Source of the DNA: an uncultured Oscillospiraceae bacterium
Lineage (GTDB): Bacteria; Bacillota; Clostridia; Oscillospirales; Oscillospiraceae
Reading direction: 5' to 3'
Length of the DNA stretch: 34,557 nt
Assembly: GCA_947626085.1 (NCBI GenBank)
Contig: CANQQU010000018.1
Span: forward strand, 1-34,557
A program made the position numbers and the translations under genes. The notes under the pieces are model-generated. The model made no database searches, was not told where the DNA came from, and was given only the letters and a program-made list of their open reading frames with translations. Positions 14,012 to 22,263 of the stretch are shown here, in pieces. Each line of letters starts with the position of its first letter. Positions within the stretch are counted from its first letter, which is position 1.

Positions 14012-15832
14012 TCAGCTCTCCTCCTGTGGATGAAAATGAAGATACACCGCCCGGGCGGCGTCCTTGGGCAGCAGCCGCTCCAGCTCGGAAAGCTCCGCCT
14101 GGCCCATGGCGGACAGAGATTTGAAGGTTTTCAGCAGCATCTGCTTCCGTTTCGGCCCCACCCCGGGGATAGCGTCCAGCTCCGAGTAGCGCAGCCGCTT
14201 GCTCCGCAGCTGCCGGTGGTAGGTGATGGCAAACCGGTGGGTCTCCTCCTGAATGGAGCCCACCAGGGCGAATACCGCCGGCTCCCGGTCGATGGAGATC
14301 TCCCTGCCCTCCGGAGTCACCAGCGCCCGAGTCCGGTGCCGGTCGTCCTTCACCATACCGAACACCGGGAAAGACAGCCCCAACTCAGTCAACACGGTCA
14401 GCGCGGCCTCCGCGTGGGCCACACCGCCGTCGATGAGCAGCAGGTCCGGCCCTTTGTCGAAACCCTTGTCCCCCGCCTGATAGTGGACGAATCTCCGGCG
14501 TACCACCTGGCGCATGGCCCCGTAGTCGTCTTGGCCGGTCATGTCCTCCAATTTGAACCGCTTGTAGTCGCTGCGCTTGGGCTTTCCGTCCTCAAACACC
14601 ACCATGCTGGCCACCATGTCCGTGCCGGAGATGTTGGAGATATCGAAGGACTCCACCCTCTGGGGCGGCGCCATGCCCAGGGTCTTCCCCAGTAAATTCA
14701 GAGCGCCGGACAGCTTTTCCTCCCGGCTGGTGACTCTTTTTGCCTCTTCCAGGGCGTTTTTGTTGGCCAACTCCACCAGCCGGACGTTTTCGCCCCGCTG
14801 GGGCACCCGCAGAACCGTCTTTTTCCCGTACTCCTTTTCCAGCAGCTGGGTAAGCAGATCCCCGTCCTCCATAGGAAAGGGCAGCAGGATCGTTTTGGGA
14901 GTCATCCCCCGGGTGAGATAGTATTGCTTGATCAGGCTCTCCACCGCGCCCTCGGCCTCGTCAGGCACGGGAAATACCTGGTAATCCTTGTCCATCAGGT
15001 TCCCGTCGGAAAAATGAAGCACCGCGAAGCAGGCCTTGGCCTCGGTCTGCCCATACCCCACCGCGTCGGTATCGGTAGCGGCTCCGGCGGTGACGGTCTG
15101 CTTCTGACCCAGGGCCTCCACGGCGTTTAATCGGTCCCGGTAGCTGGCGGCCAATTCAAATTCCATGGCGTCCGCCGCCGCCAGCATCTTTTCCCGCAGC
15201 TCCTCCGCCACGGCCTTGTAGTTTCCCAGCAGCAGCTGCCGGGCCTGCTCCATGACCAGGCGGTATTCCTCCCGGCTCCGCCCCTCCTGGCACCATCCGG
15301 CGCACTGCTTCATGTGATAGCGCAGGCAGGGCCGGCTTTTTCCAATGTCCTTCGGAAATTTTTTATTGCAGTCCGGCAGGAGCAGGGTCTGCCGGATGGC
15401 GTCGATCACGCTCTGGGTCACGCCCCGGCTCCCATAGGGACCGTAGTACACCGCCCCATCCTCCTCCAGGCGGCTGGCCAGGGAGATGGCGGGATAGTCC
15501 TCCTTCATATCCAGCCGGATGTAGGGATAGCCCTTGTCGTCCTTGAGAAGAATGTTGTATTTTGGCAGATACCGCTTGATCAGGGAACATTCCAGCACCA
15601 GCGCCTCAAACTCCGACGCCGCCACGATCACGTCGAAATGGTCGATTTTGCTCACCATCATTCGGGTCTTGGGGGTGTGGTACGCGGTGTCCTGAAAATA
15701 CTGGCTCACCCGGTTTTTCAGCTTTTTCGCCTTCCCCACATAGATGACCTTGTCGGTCTTGTCCCGCATGATATACACCCCGGGCGCGTAGGGCAGGCCC
15801 AGGGCCTTTTCCTTCAATTCCTCGAAAACCAT
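14012..15832 (-). CDS. uvrC: Excinuclease ABC subunit UvrC
   Basis: 606 residues. In order: GIY-YIG nuclease (about 15-90, GVYIMRDK...VIYVGKAKKLKNRV) for the 3' incision, UVR UvrB-binding motif (~200-235), the UvrC/RNase H-like domain for the 5' incision (VESFDISNISGTDMVASMV), and a C-terminal helix-hairpin-helix (IPGVGPKRKQ). UvrC makes both cuts in nucleotide excision repair after UvrA/UvrB damage recognition. The start is ATG at 15830-15832, preceded by GGAGGAAACC; the in-frame TTG at 15844 overlaps that site. A terminator-like hairpin lies directly upstream. Confidence 0.96.
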   Translation of the reverse strand: MVFEELKEKALGLPYAPGVYIMRDKTDKVIYVGKAKKLKNRVSQYFQDTAYHTPKTRMMVSKIDHFDVIVAASEFEALVLECSLIKRYLPKYNILLKDDKGYPYIRLDMKEDYPAISLASRLEEDGAVYYGPYGSRGVTQSVIDAIRQTLLLPDCNKKFPKDIGKSRPCLRYHMKQCAGWCQEGRSREEYRLVMEQARQLLLGNYKAVAEELREKMLAAADAMEFELAASYRDRLNAVEALGQKQTVTAGAATDTDAVGYGQTEAKACFAVLHFSDGNLMDKDYQVFPVPDEAEGAVESLIKQYYLTRGMTPKTILLPFPMEDGDLLTQLLEKEYGKKTVLRVPQRGENVRLVELANKNALEEAKRVTSREEKLSGALNLLGKTLGMAPPQRVESFDISNISGTDMVASMVVFEDGKPKRSDYKRFKLEDMTGQDDYGAMRQVVRRRFVHYQAGDKGFDKGPDLLLIDGGVAHAEAALTVLTELGLSFPVFGMVKDDRHRTRALVTPEGREISIDREPAVFALVGSIQEETHRFAITYHRQLRSKRLRYSELDAIPGVGPKRKQMLLKTFKSLSAMGQAELSELERLLPKDAARAVYLHFHPQEES

Positions 15833-15842
15833 GGTTTCCTCC

Positions 15843-15878
15843 AAAAAGAGCCGCCCCAGCGCCTATGCGCCGAGGCGG
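15843..15878 (-). terminator. Terminator/attenuator between the HPr-like gene and uvrC
   Basis: Minus strand: a stem of about 12 bp including G-T pairs (15851-15878, CCGCCTCGGCGC...GCGCTGGGGCGG) followed by CTCTTTTTGG. The T-run touches the GGAGG site of uvrC, so this intrinsic terminator ends most HPr-like transcripts but leaves uvrC dependent on read-through or an unseen promoter. Confidence 0.7.
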
Positions 15879-15893
15879 TTCATTCCGATTTGA

Positions 15894-16154
15894 TCAATAG
15901 ACGTCCCGCTGGAGCAGGACTTCCAGGGCGTTGACCGCCTTTTCGGCGTCAGGGCCTTCCGCCGAAAGCGTCACCACCGCGCCTGTCACCACGCCCAGGG
16001 ACATGATGCCCAGCAGGCTTTTCGCGTTCATCCGCCGGTTCCCGGTTTCCACCCAAATAGAGGCGGAGAACTCGTTGGCCTTCTGCACAAAGTATGTAGC
16101 CTGCTTGTTGTGCAGTCCGGACTCGCATCTGACCAGGACTTCTTTCGTATACAT
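15894..16154 (-). CDS. HPr family phosphocarrier-like protein
   Basis: 86 residues, HPr-sized. His15 (GLHNKQAT) and Ser46 (NAKSLLGI) sit exactly where HPr is phosphorylated by EI/PEP and by HPr kinase. The motif after His15 is N-K-Q rather than the usual A-R-P, so Arg17 of classical HPr is replaced; the protein may be a regulatory (Crh-like) or diverged HPr rather than the main sugar phosphocarrier. There are no PTS genes nearby. It has a strong promoter and a terminator of its own, between mutS2 and uvrC. Confidence 0.85.
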   Translation of the reverse strand: MYTKEVLVRCESGLHNKQATYFVQKANEFSASIWVETGNRRMNAKSLLGIMSLGVVTGAVVTLSAEGPDAEKAVNALEVLLQRDVY

Positions 16155-16225
16155 GGATACAACACACTCCTTTTTCGCCGTTCGGGATTCCCCAACCCCT
16201 GGGGCGCCTCCTCTTCATCTCTTAT

Positions 16226-16253
16226 ATCATACCAAATTTATCGAAAATGTCAA
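16226..16253 (-). promoter_or_regulatory. Promoter of the HPr-like gene
   Basis: Minus strand: TTGACA (16248-16253), 16-bp spacer, TATGAT (16226-16231). A perfect -35 and five of six -10 bases. It gives a leader of about 65 nt before the ATG at 16154. Confidence 0.85.
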
Positions 16254-16299
16254 CCGATTTTCCGGCGAAAGAAAGGAATTTTCGCAAAATCCCGGAACC

Positions 16300-18672
16300 T
16301 CACTTGAGCTCCGCGATGGTGACGCCGTCCTCGCCCTCTCCGTAGACCCCCAGGCGGAACCGTTTCACATATTTGTTTTTCCGAAGCATCTGCTGGACGG
16401 CGGCCCGCAGGGCGCCGGTGCCCTTGCCATGGATGATCCGCACGGATGGGGCGTTGGCCCGCATGGCCTCGTCCAGATACCGTTCCAGCACAGACACCGC
16501 CTCGATGGTGTCCATGCCCCGCAGATCCACTTCCCCAGGGGTGGGCTCCAGCTTCATTTCCCGGCCGGAGTGAGCAGGATGGGCGGGCTTCTGGGCATAG
16601 GGATTGGGCGCTTCCAGCAAATAAATCTCATCGGCCTTGGCGGACATCTTGAGAATGCCCGCCTGAAGCTGGTAGGTGCCATCCTTGTTGATCGCGATGA
16701 CGTTGGCCCGGGTGCCCAGTTTGAGCAGCTCCACCGTATCCCCCACCAGGATCTCCCTACTGGGCTTTTCCCGCTTCTTTTCCTCCTTGGGCTCCCGGAG
16801 GCGGCTCTCCGCCTCGTTCAGACTCCGGCGCAGCTCCGCCTGCCGCTGATTCAGGTTGGCGGTGTCTCCGTTTTCCTGGAGCTGCCGCCGCAGAGCCTTC
16901 AGCTCCTCGCTGGCCTCGTTGGCGGTGCGCCGGGCGTCCTCGATGATTCGCTGGGCCTGTCTCCTGGCCTCCGCCAGGGCCTTGTCCTTTTCCTTTTGAA
17001 GCTGGGCGCTGTATTCCTCGCTGCTCCGCTTGATCTTTTCCGTCTCCTGGCGCAGCCGCTCCGCCTCCATCCGGGCGGATTCCATCTGCTGGCGCTGCTG
17101 CTCCAGCTGAGACAGCACATCCTCAAAGTCCTTGTCGCTTTTCCCCACCAGCTCATCGGCCTTTTTCAAAATTTCCTCCGGAAGTCCCAGCCGCCGGGAA
17201 ATGGCGAAGGCGTTGGATTTTCCTGGAATGCCGATCAGCAGCCGGTAGGTGGGCTGCAACGTCTCCACGTCAAATTCGCAGGAGGCGTTGATCACCCCCG
17301 GCGTACGCATGGCGTAGAGCTTCAACTCGGCGTAATGGGTGGTAGCCACCACCCGGCTGCCCATGGTCCGGCAGAATTCGATCAGCGCCACCGCCAGGGC
17401 GGCGCCCTCCGCCGGGTCTGTGCCCGCTCCCAGCTCATCAAAGAGTACCAGCGTCCGCTGGTCACACTCCCCCACCACCTGGACAATGGTCCGCATATGG
17501 CTGGAAAAGGTGGACAGGCTCTGTGCAATGGACTGCTCGTCCCCGATATCCGCCAGAATGGCGTCAAAGGTGGAGATCTGGCTTCCCTCTCCCGCCGGGA
17601 TGTGGAGGCCGCACTCCGCCATCAAGGTCAGCAGACCCACGGTTTTCAATGTAACGGTTTTACCGCCGGTATTGGGGCCCGTGACGATCATGGTGTCGAA
17701 ATCCGTCCCCAGCCGCAGACTCACCGGCACCACCTTCGTCGGGTCGATCAGCGGGTGCCGTGCTTTTTTCAGCTCGATCCGGCCCTCCTGGTTGATCTCC
17801 GGCGGGCATGCCCGCATCTGGAAGGAAAGCCGGGCCTTGGCGAAGATCACGTCCAGCCGGATGAGCATTGCCAAACTCATGCAGATGTCCTCCCGGTGGG
17901 CCGCCGCCTCGTTGGACAGCTCCGCCAGGATTCGCTCGATCTCCTTCTTTTCCTTCAATTCCAGCTCCCGCAGGGCGTTGTTGGCGTTGACGGCGGAGAC
18001 CGGCTCTACAAACAGCGTGGAGCCGGTGGCGGATACATCGTGGATCAGCCCCGGCACGTCGGCTTTGCACTCGCTTTTCACCGGCACCACATACCGCCCC
18101 TGGCGAATGGTGATGATGGGCTCCCGCAGAAACTTGGCGTAGGCGGGCGAGGAAATGACCTTTTGCATGCTGTCCCGAATTTTGGACTCCTGCTGGCGCA
18201 TATGCCGCCGGATGTCCGCCAGGGCCGGGCTGGCGGTGTCGGCGATCTCCTCCTCGGACAGGATCGCCCCGGTGATCCGATCCTCCAGATATTTGTTGGG
18301 GATCAGGGCCTGGAACAGCGGCGTCAGCACCGTGGCCTCCTCGGTGTCGTAGCTCTTGACAGACCGGGCGCACCGCAGCACCCCGGCGATGGAGAGCAGC
18401 TCTACCGGCTGAAGGCAGCCGCCCCGCTCCGCCCGTTCCAGGGAGGCGGTGACGTCCTTTACCCCGTCAAAAGCGGGATTGCCCTTCACCTGGCAGATGC
18501 GGGCGGCGGCGTCGGTCTGCTCCAGCAGCAGCCGCACCTCCTCCGGGTCGGTCTGGGGGCGCAGCTGCCGGCAGGCGGCCTTCCCCTCCTGACTTCCGGC
18601 CCCCTGGGCCAGTTGTTCCAAAACCTGGTCCAGCTCCAGTTTCAGCAGCGAACGCTGATATAATTCAGACAT
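16300..18672 (-). CDS. mutS2: Endonuclease MutS2
   Basis: 790 residues, full MutS2 length. The MutS-like core and ATPase come first, with Walker A TGPNTGGKT (331-339), the DEQSIAQSLSTFSSHM motif and a Walker B region VLFDELGAGTDP. A long coiled coil follows (~510-630), then a KOW-like region and a C-terminal Smr nuclease domain (about 715-790, VDLRGMD...IIHGKGTGAL). MutS2 has no mismatch-recognition domain; it is reported to suppress recombination and to act on collided ribosomes in Bacillus. Its ATG, preceded by GGAGATAACC, overlaps the end of recO by 8 nt. Confidence 0.96.
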   Translation of the reverse strand: MSELYQRSLLKLELDQVLEQLAQGAGSQEGKAACRQLRPQTDPEEVRLLLEQTDAAARICQVKGNPAFDGVKDVTASLERAERGGCLQPVELLSIAGVLRCARSVKSYDTEEATVLTPLFQALIPNKYLEDRITGAILSEEEIADTASPALADIRRHMRQQESKIRDSMQKVISSPAYAKFLREPIITIRQGRYVVPVKSECKADVPGLIHDVSATGSTLFVEPVSAVNANNALRELELKEKKEIERILAELSNEAAAHREDICMSLAMLIRLDVIFAKARLSFQMRACPPEINQEGRIELKKARHPLIDPTKVVPVSLRLGTDFDTMIVTGPNTGGKTVTLKTVGLLTLMAECGLHIPAGEGSQISTFDAILADIGDEQSIAQSLSTFSSHMRTIVQVVGECDQRTLVLFDELGAGTDPAEGAALAVALIEFCRTMGSRVVATTHYAELKLYAMRTPGVINASCEFDVETLQPTYRLLIGIPGKSNAFAISRRLGLPEEILKKADELVGKSDKDFEDVLSQLEQQRQQMESARMEAERLRQETEKIKRSSEEYSAQLQKEKDKALAEARRQAQRIIEDARRTANEASEELKALRRQLQENGDTANLNQRQAELRRSLNEAESRLREPKEEKKREKPSREILVGDTVELLKLGTRANVIAINKDGTYQLQAGILKMSAKADEIYLLEAPNPYAQKPAHPAHSGREMKLEPTPGEVDLRGMDTIEAVSVLERYLDEAMRANAPSVRIIHGKGTGALRAAVQQMLRKNKYVKRFRLGVYGEGEDGVTIAELK

Positions 18673-19432
18673 GGTTATCTCCGATACCTTCCATAAGTAG
18701 TGATTTGTAAAAATCCAGGGTGGAAAAGCCCCGTTCCAGCTGGGTGGCCAGATACGCCTCCGTCACCCGGGCCAAGCCCTTGCAGCGCTCCTCCGGCATG
18801 CGGAAGGAGAAGATCTTCTTCGCCGGGCAGCTGCACAAATACCGCATGGCCGCCAGCTCCCCGGGGGTGACGGGCATCCGCAGCCCGCCGGAACGGTCGT
18901 CCCGGCACCCGGCGCACTCCAAATGCCCGGCGGACAGGTCGAATCGGTCGGCGTCCGGCCTTCCGCAGACATGGCAGCCCGTCAGATCCGGCGTATACCC
19001 CGCCAGGCAGGCCCCCCGGAGCTCAAACACCGCCTTCACCATGGTCTCCGGCAACGAAAGGGCCGTCAGCGCGTGGAGGCAGTTCAGCGTCAGGCTCAGC
19101 AGCTCCGGGTTGGGCAGGTCCTCCTGGGACATGACCTCCGCCGCCTGGGCAAAATAGGTCCCCAGCGCTAATCTTTCCAGATCCTTCCGCAGGCCCAGAA
19201 AGGGCTCCACCGGGACCGCCTCGTTGATGGTGTACATCCCCTTATATTCAAACAGGGTAAACTCCCCCAGGGTCAGCAGCTGGCACACCCCCGCCAGCGG
19301 ACTGTTCCGGCGGCGCAGGCCCCTGGCCTTCACCGTCAGCTTCCCGTGGCTGCCGGTGAGCAGGGTCAGCAGCGCGTCCCGGTCATTGTAATCCGTGATC
19401 CGCAGGACCAGTCCCCGGATGGTCAAATACAT
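18665..19432 (-). CDS. recO: DNA repair protein RecO
   Basis: 255 residues: N-terminal OB fold (about 1-80, beginning MYLTIRGLVLRITDYND), a helical domain, and a C4 zinc site (Cys153, Cys156, Cys173, Cys176). RecO loads RecA onto SSB-coated single-stranded DNA in the RecFOR pathway. The start overlaps the small yqzL gene by 50 nt in a different frame; its GGGAGG site is inside yqzL. The order era-yqzL-recO is conserved with Bacillus. Confidence 0.94.
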   Translation of the reverse strand: MYLTIRGLVLRITDYNDRDALLTLLTGSHGKLTVKARGLRRRNSPLAGVCQLLTLGEFTLFEYKGMYTINEAVPVEPFLGLRKDLERLALGTYFAQAAEVMSQEDLPNPELLSLTLNCLHALTALSLPETMVKAVFELRGACLAGYTPDLTGCHVCGRPDADRFDLSAGHLECAGCRDDRSGGLRMPVTPGELAAMRYLCSCPAKKIFSFRMPEERCKGLARVTEAYLATQLERGFSTLDFYKSLLMEGIGDNHV

Positions 19433-19526
19433 GGTCTTCCTCCCTGCGTTTGGCCTGATGGTACATCAGGTACGCCTCCGGCGCGCCGGTCTCCCAAAAC
19501 AGTTGCCAAAGCTCCTGTGCGTTCAT
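19383..19526 (-). CDS. yqzL: YqzL family small protein
   Basis: A 47-codon gene: MNAQELWQLFWETGAPEAYL followed by MYHQAKRREEDH and a short tail. The 'LW-x-LF-x-x-TG-x-PEAYL-x-Y' core is the YqzL family signature, and the position between era and recO is where Bacillus carries yqzL. The start is ATG at 19524-19526, 6 nt after GGAGGG; an ATG two codons upstream abuts that site. The last 16 codons overlap recO in another frame, so the C-terminal tail is probably incidental to the overlap. Function is unknown. Confidence 0.85.
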   Translation of the reverse strand: MNAQELWQLFWETGAPEAYLMYHQAKRREEDHVFDHPGTGPADHGLQ

Positions 19527-19592
19527 GTTCATCCCTCCGGGAATAGCTTTCGCAGTGCGGAAGGAATTAGTCCTGGAAAAAAATGCTTACCT

Positions 19593-20486
19593 TCAATCCT
19601 TGTCAGTGTAGCCGAAGCCCCGCACCAGGCGGTCGCTTTCCCGCCAATTCTCCTTGACCTTCACCCAGGTGGTCAAATAGACCCGCTCGCCCATGAATTT
19701 TTCGCAGTCCGCCCGGGCCAGGGTGGAGATTTTTTTCAGCATGGCCCCCTGCTTGCCGATAATGATCCCCTTGTGGCTGGCCTTTTCGCAGTAGATGGTG
19801 GCGTCGATATCGATGATGCCGTTGTCCCGCTGGGAAAACCGCTCGATCTCCACCGCCGTCCCGTGGGGGATCTCCTTGTCCAGGCACCAGAGCAGCTTTT
19901 CCCGAATGATCTCCGCCATCACCTGCCGCTCGGGCTGATCGGTGGTGGCGTCCTCGGGAAAGAGGAACGGGCTCTCCTGGGCGTACTTTCCGCACTGGAC
20001 CAGCAGCTCCTCCAAACCATCCCCGGTTTTGGCGGAGATGGGGATGATGGCGTCAAAGTCCGCCGCCTGGGCGTAGACCGCCATCACCTCCAGCAGTTTG
20101 TCCTTCTCCACGGTGTCGATCTTATTGATCACCAGCACGGCGGGGCAGCCGCTGGCCTTGATCTGAGCTAGAAGCCCCTCCTCCTGGGGGCCCACATGGG
20201 CCACCGGCTCCACCACCAGGAAGGCGGCGTCCACATCCGCGATGGACTCCCTGGCCACGGACACCATGTAGTTTCCCAGCTTGGTCCTTGGCCGGTGGAA
20301 GCCCGGCGTGTCCAGAAACACATACTGGGTATCTCCCCTGGTCAGCACCCCCCGGATCCGGTTCCGGGTGGTCTGGGGCTTGTTGGACACAATGGCGATC
20401 TTCTCCCCCACCAGGGCGTTGAGCAGGGTGGACTTGCCCACGTTGGGCCGGCCGGAGAGGGTGATCAGCGCGATTTTAGTTGACAT
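19593..20486 (-). CDS. era: GTPase Era
   Basis: 297 residues. GTPase motifs are intact: G1 GRPNVGKST (12-20), G3 DTPGFH (59-64), G4 NKID (121-124). A KH domain occupies about 215-290 and ends in the Era-typical VKENWRESDRLVRGFGY. Era binds the 3' end of 16S rRNA and assists 30S assembly. It lies in a ybeY-DUF4236-era-yqzL-recO run on one strand; ybeY and era act in the same 16S maturation pathway. Confidence 0.96.
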   Translation of the reverse strand: MSTKIALITLSGRPNVGKSTLLNALVGEKIAIVSNKPQTTRNRIRGVLTRGDTQYVFLDTPGFHRPRTKLGNYMVSVARESIADVDAAFLVVEPVAHVGPQEEGLLAQIKASGCPAVLVINKIDTVEKDKLLEVMAVYAQAADFDAIIPISAKTGDGLEELLVQCGKYAQESPFLFPEDATTDQPERQVMAEIIREKLLWCLDKEIPHGTAVEIERFSQRDNGIIDIDATIYCEKASHKGIIIGKQGAMLKKISTLARADCEKFMGERVYLTTWVKVKENWRESDRLVRGFGYTDKD

Positions 20487-20498
20487 AACATTACCTCG

Positions 20499-20738
20499 TC
20501 ACGATTCGGACTTTTTCTTTTTGGTCGTCTTTTTCTTCTTGTCCGGCTCCACAAGCTCCGTCAGATCCTGTTCATAGGACAGCCCCGTCCCCGGCAGACT
20601 CACGGTGGCCTTGGTCTTCCCGGTGGCGCTGCGGCCCACCCGGAAGCCCTTTACGCCCAAGCTGAAGCCCACCCCGGACTTGCTGAAATTGATCCGCAGG
20701 GGCCCAATATTGATGCTCTTCCGATATTTCAGTCCCAT
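20499..20738 (-). CDS. DUF4236 domain-containing protein
   Basis: 79 residues. The first ~55 (MGLKYRKSINIGPLRINFSK, then SGVGFSLGVKGFRVGRSATG) match DUF4236, a small beta-rich domain of unknown function; the tail is a Lys-rich, probably disordered stretch (PDKKKKTTKKKK). The ATG follows AAAGGAG. It sits between ybeY and era, where many Firmicutes carry dgkA and cdd, so it looks like an insertion or replacement in an otherwise conserved cluster. Confidence 0.85.
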   Translation of the reverse strand: MGLKYRKSINIGPLRINFSKSGVGFSLGVKGFRVGRSATGKTKATVSLPGTGLSYEQDLTELVEPDKKKKTTKKKKSES

Positions 20739-20755
20739 AGCGCACGCTCCTTTTT

Positions 20756-21253
20756 CTATGTACGTCCCATGCCCCGGAGGGTGGCGGCAATGGCCTCCTC
20801 CCTGGCGCGCATCCTGGCCTTTTCCGGCCCCTCGTCCAGATGGTCATACCCCAGCAGGTGGAGCATGGAGTGGATGGTCAGATACCCCACCTCCCGGCGG
20901 AGGCTGTGGCCGTACTCCTTGGCCTGGCTTGCCGCACGGCTCAGGCACAGACACATATCCCCCAGGGGGCACATCCCGGTGTCCGGATCCAGATACGCCT
21001 CCCAGCTCTCCGGCAGCGCCCCGGGCGTCAGGGCGAACATGGGAAAGCTCAGCACATCCGTGGGGGCGTCCACGTTTCTGCCCGCCTTGTTTACTGCCCG
21101 GATGCCCTTCTCATCAGTCACCAGCACATTGATCTCACAGCTGACCGGCACCCCCTCGGCACTGAGGACCGCGTCCACGCAGGAGCGGATGATCCCTTCC
21201 ACCTGGGGCTTGCGCAGGGTGAACACATCGAACTGGATATTCACCTGATTCAT
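20756..21253 (-). CDS. ybeY: Endoribonuclease YbeY (rRNA maturation factor)
   Basis: 165 residues. The zinc signature His128-x3-His132-x5-His138 (HSMLHLLGYDH) is complete, and NVDAPTDVLSFPM is the conserved central motif. YbeY takes part in 16S rRNA 3'-end processing and 70S quality control and is thought to partner with Era. Its ATG overlaps the phoH stop by 4 nt. Confidence 0.96.
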   Translation of the reverse strand: MNQVNIQFDVFTLRKPQVEGIIRSCVDAVLSAEGVPVSCEINVLVTDEKGIRAVNKAGRNVDAPTDVLSFPMFALTPGALPESWEAYLDPDTGMCPLGDMCLCLSRAASQAKEYGHSLRREVGYLTIHSMLHLLGYDHLDEGPEKARMRAREEAIAATLRGMGRT

Positions 21254-22263
21254 GTCGTTTTCCTCCTGCCTCTGACCTGTTTTTTCTCTTTTTTGGGCTC
21301 CTGGGGCTTGTCCGCCCGCTCATAGGCGTTGATGATCTCCTGGACCAGGGCGTGGCGCACCACGTCGGCGGAGGTCAGGCGGCAGATGGCGATGTCCCGG
21401 ACCCCTTCCAGCACCCGAACGGCGTCCTTCAGCCCGGACACCTTGTCCCCCGGCAGATCGATCTGGGTCACGTCCCCGGTGATGACGATCTTCGACCCGA
21501 AGCCCAGCCGGGTCAGAAACATCTTCATCTGCTCCCGGGTGGTGTTCTGGGCCTCGTCCAAAATGATGAAGCTGTCGTCCAGGGTCCGGCCCCGCATATA
21601 AGCCAGGGGGGCCACCTCGATGGAGCCCCGCTCCTGATACTTCTGGAAGGTCTCCGCCCCCAGCATATCGTACAGGGCGTCGTACAGCGGCCGGAGATAG
21701 GGGTCCACCTTATTTTGCAGATCCCCAGGCAGAAAGCCCAGCCGCTCTCCCGCCTCCACCGCCGGCCGGGTGAGGATGATCCGGTTCACGGTCCGGTCCC
21801 GGAAGGCGGCCACCGCCGCCGCCACCGCCAGGTAGGTCTTGCCGGTGCCGGCGGGGCCCACGCCGATGGTGACGGTGTTTTTCCCAATGGCCTTCATATA
21901 ATTCTGCTGGCCCACCGTCTTGGCCTTGATGGGTTTGCCCTTGGCGGTGATGCACACCACGTCCCGGGCCATCTGGTTCACCTGATCCTCGTTTCCCTCC
22001 TGAACCAGGGTGATCAGATAGCGCACCCGCTGCTCGTCGATGGTCTCCCCCTTGGAGGCCAGGGCCAGCAGCCCTTCCAGCGTCCGCACGGCTTTATCCA
22101 CCGCCTCCTCCTCGCCGGAGACCTTCAGATCTCCGCCCCGGTTCCCGATGGTCACGCCCAGGGCGGACTCGATGCGGTGCAGGTTTTCGTCCAGGGAGCC
22201 GAACACGGCGATGATATCCTCCACCCGCTCGGCGTTGACGGTTCTTTCAGTGATTTTCCCCAC
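21250..22263 (-). CDS. phoH: PhoH family protein
   Basis: 337 residues. A short KH-like N-terminal region precedes the PhoH ATPase with Walker A GPAGTGKT (136-143) and the FIILDEAQNTT Walker B region. PhoH-like proteins are predicted RNA-linked ATPases; PhoH is encoded next to ybeY in very many bacteria. The start overlaps the end of yqfD by 17 nt; yqfC-yqfD-phoH-ybeY is the Bacillus order. Confidence 0.94.
   Translation of the reverse strand: MGKITERTVNAERVEDIIAVFGSLDENLHRIESALGVTIGNRGGDLKVSGEEEAVDKAVRTLEGLLALASKGETIDEQRVRYLITLVQEGNEDQVNQMARDVVCITAKGKPIKAKTVGQQNYMKAIGKNTVTIGVGPAGTGKTYLAVAAAVAAFRDRTVNRIILTRPAVEAGERLGFLPGDLQNKVDPYLRPLYDALYDMLGAETFQKYQERGSIEVAPLAYMRGRTLDDSFIILDEAQNTTREQMKMFLTRLGFGSKIVITGDVTQIDLPGDKVSGLKDAVRVLEGVRDIAICRLTSADVVRHALVQEIINAYERADKPQEPKKEKKQVRGRRKTT

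Noticed and set aside
15931..18663. A 910-codon plus-strand ORF opposite mutS2
   Set aside because: It is the antisense shadow of mutS2 in GC-rich DNA: low-complexity, rich in Gly, Leu, His, Arg and Gln, with no recognisable domain, and mutS2 on the other strand is unambiguous.
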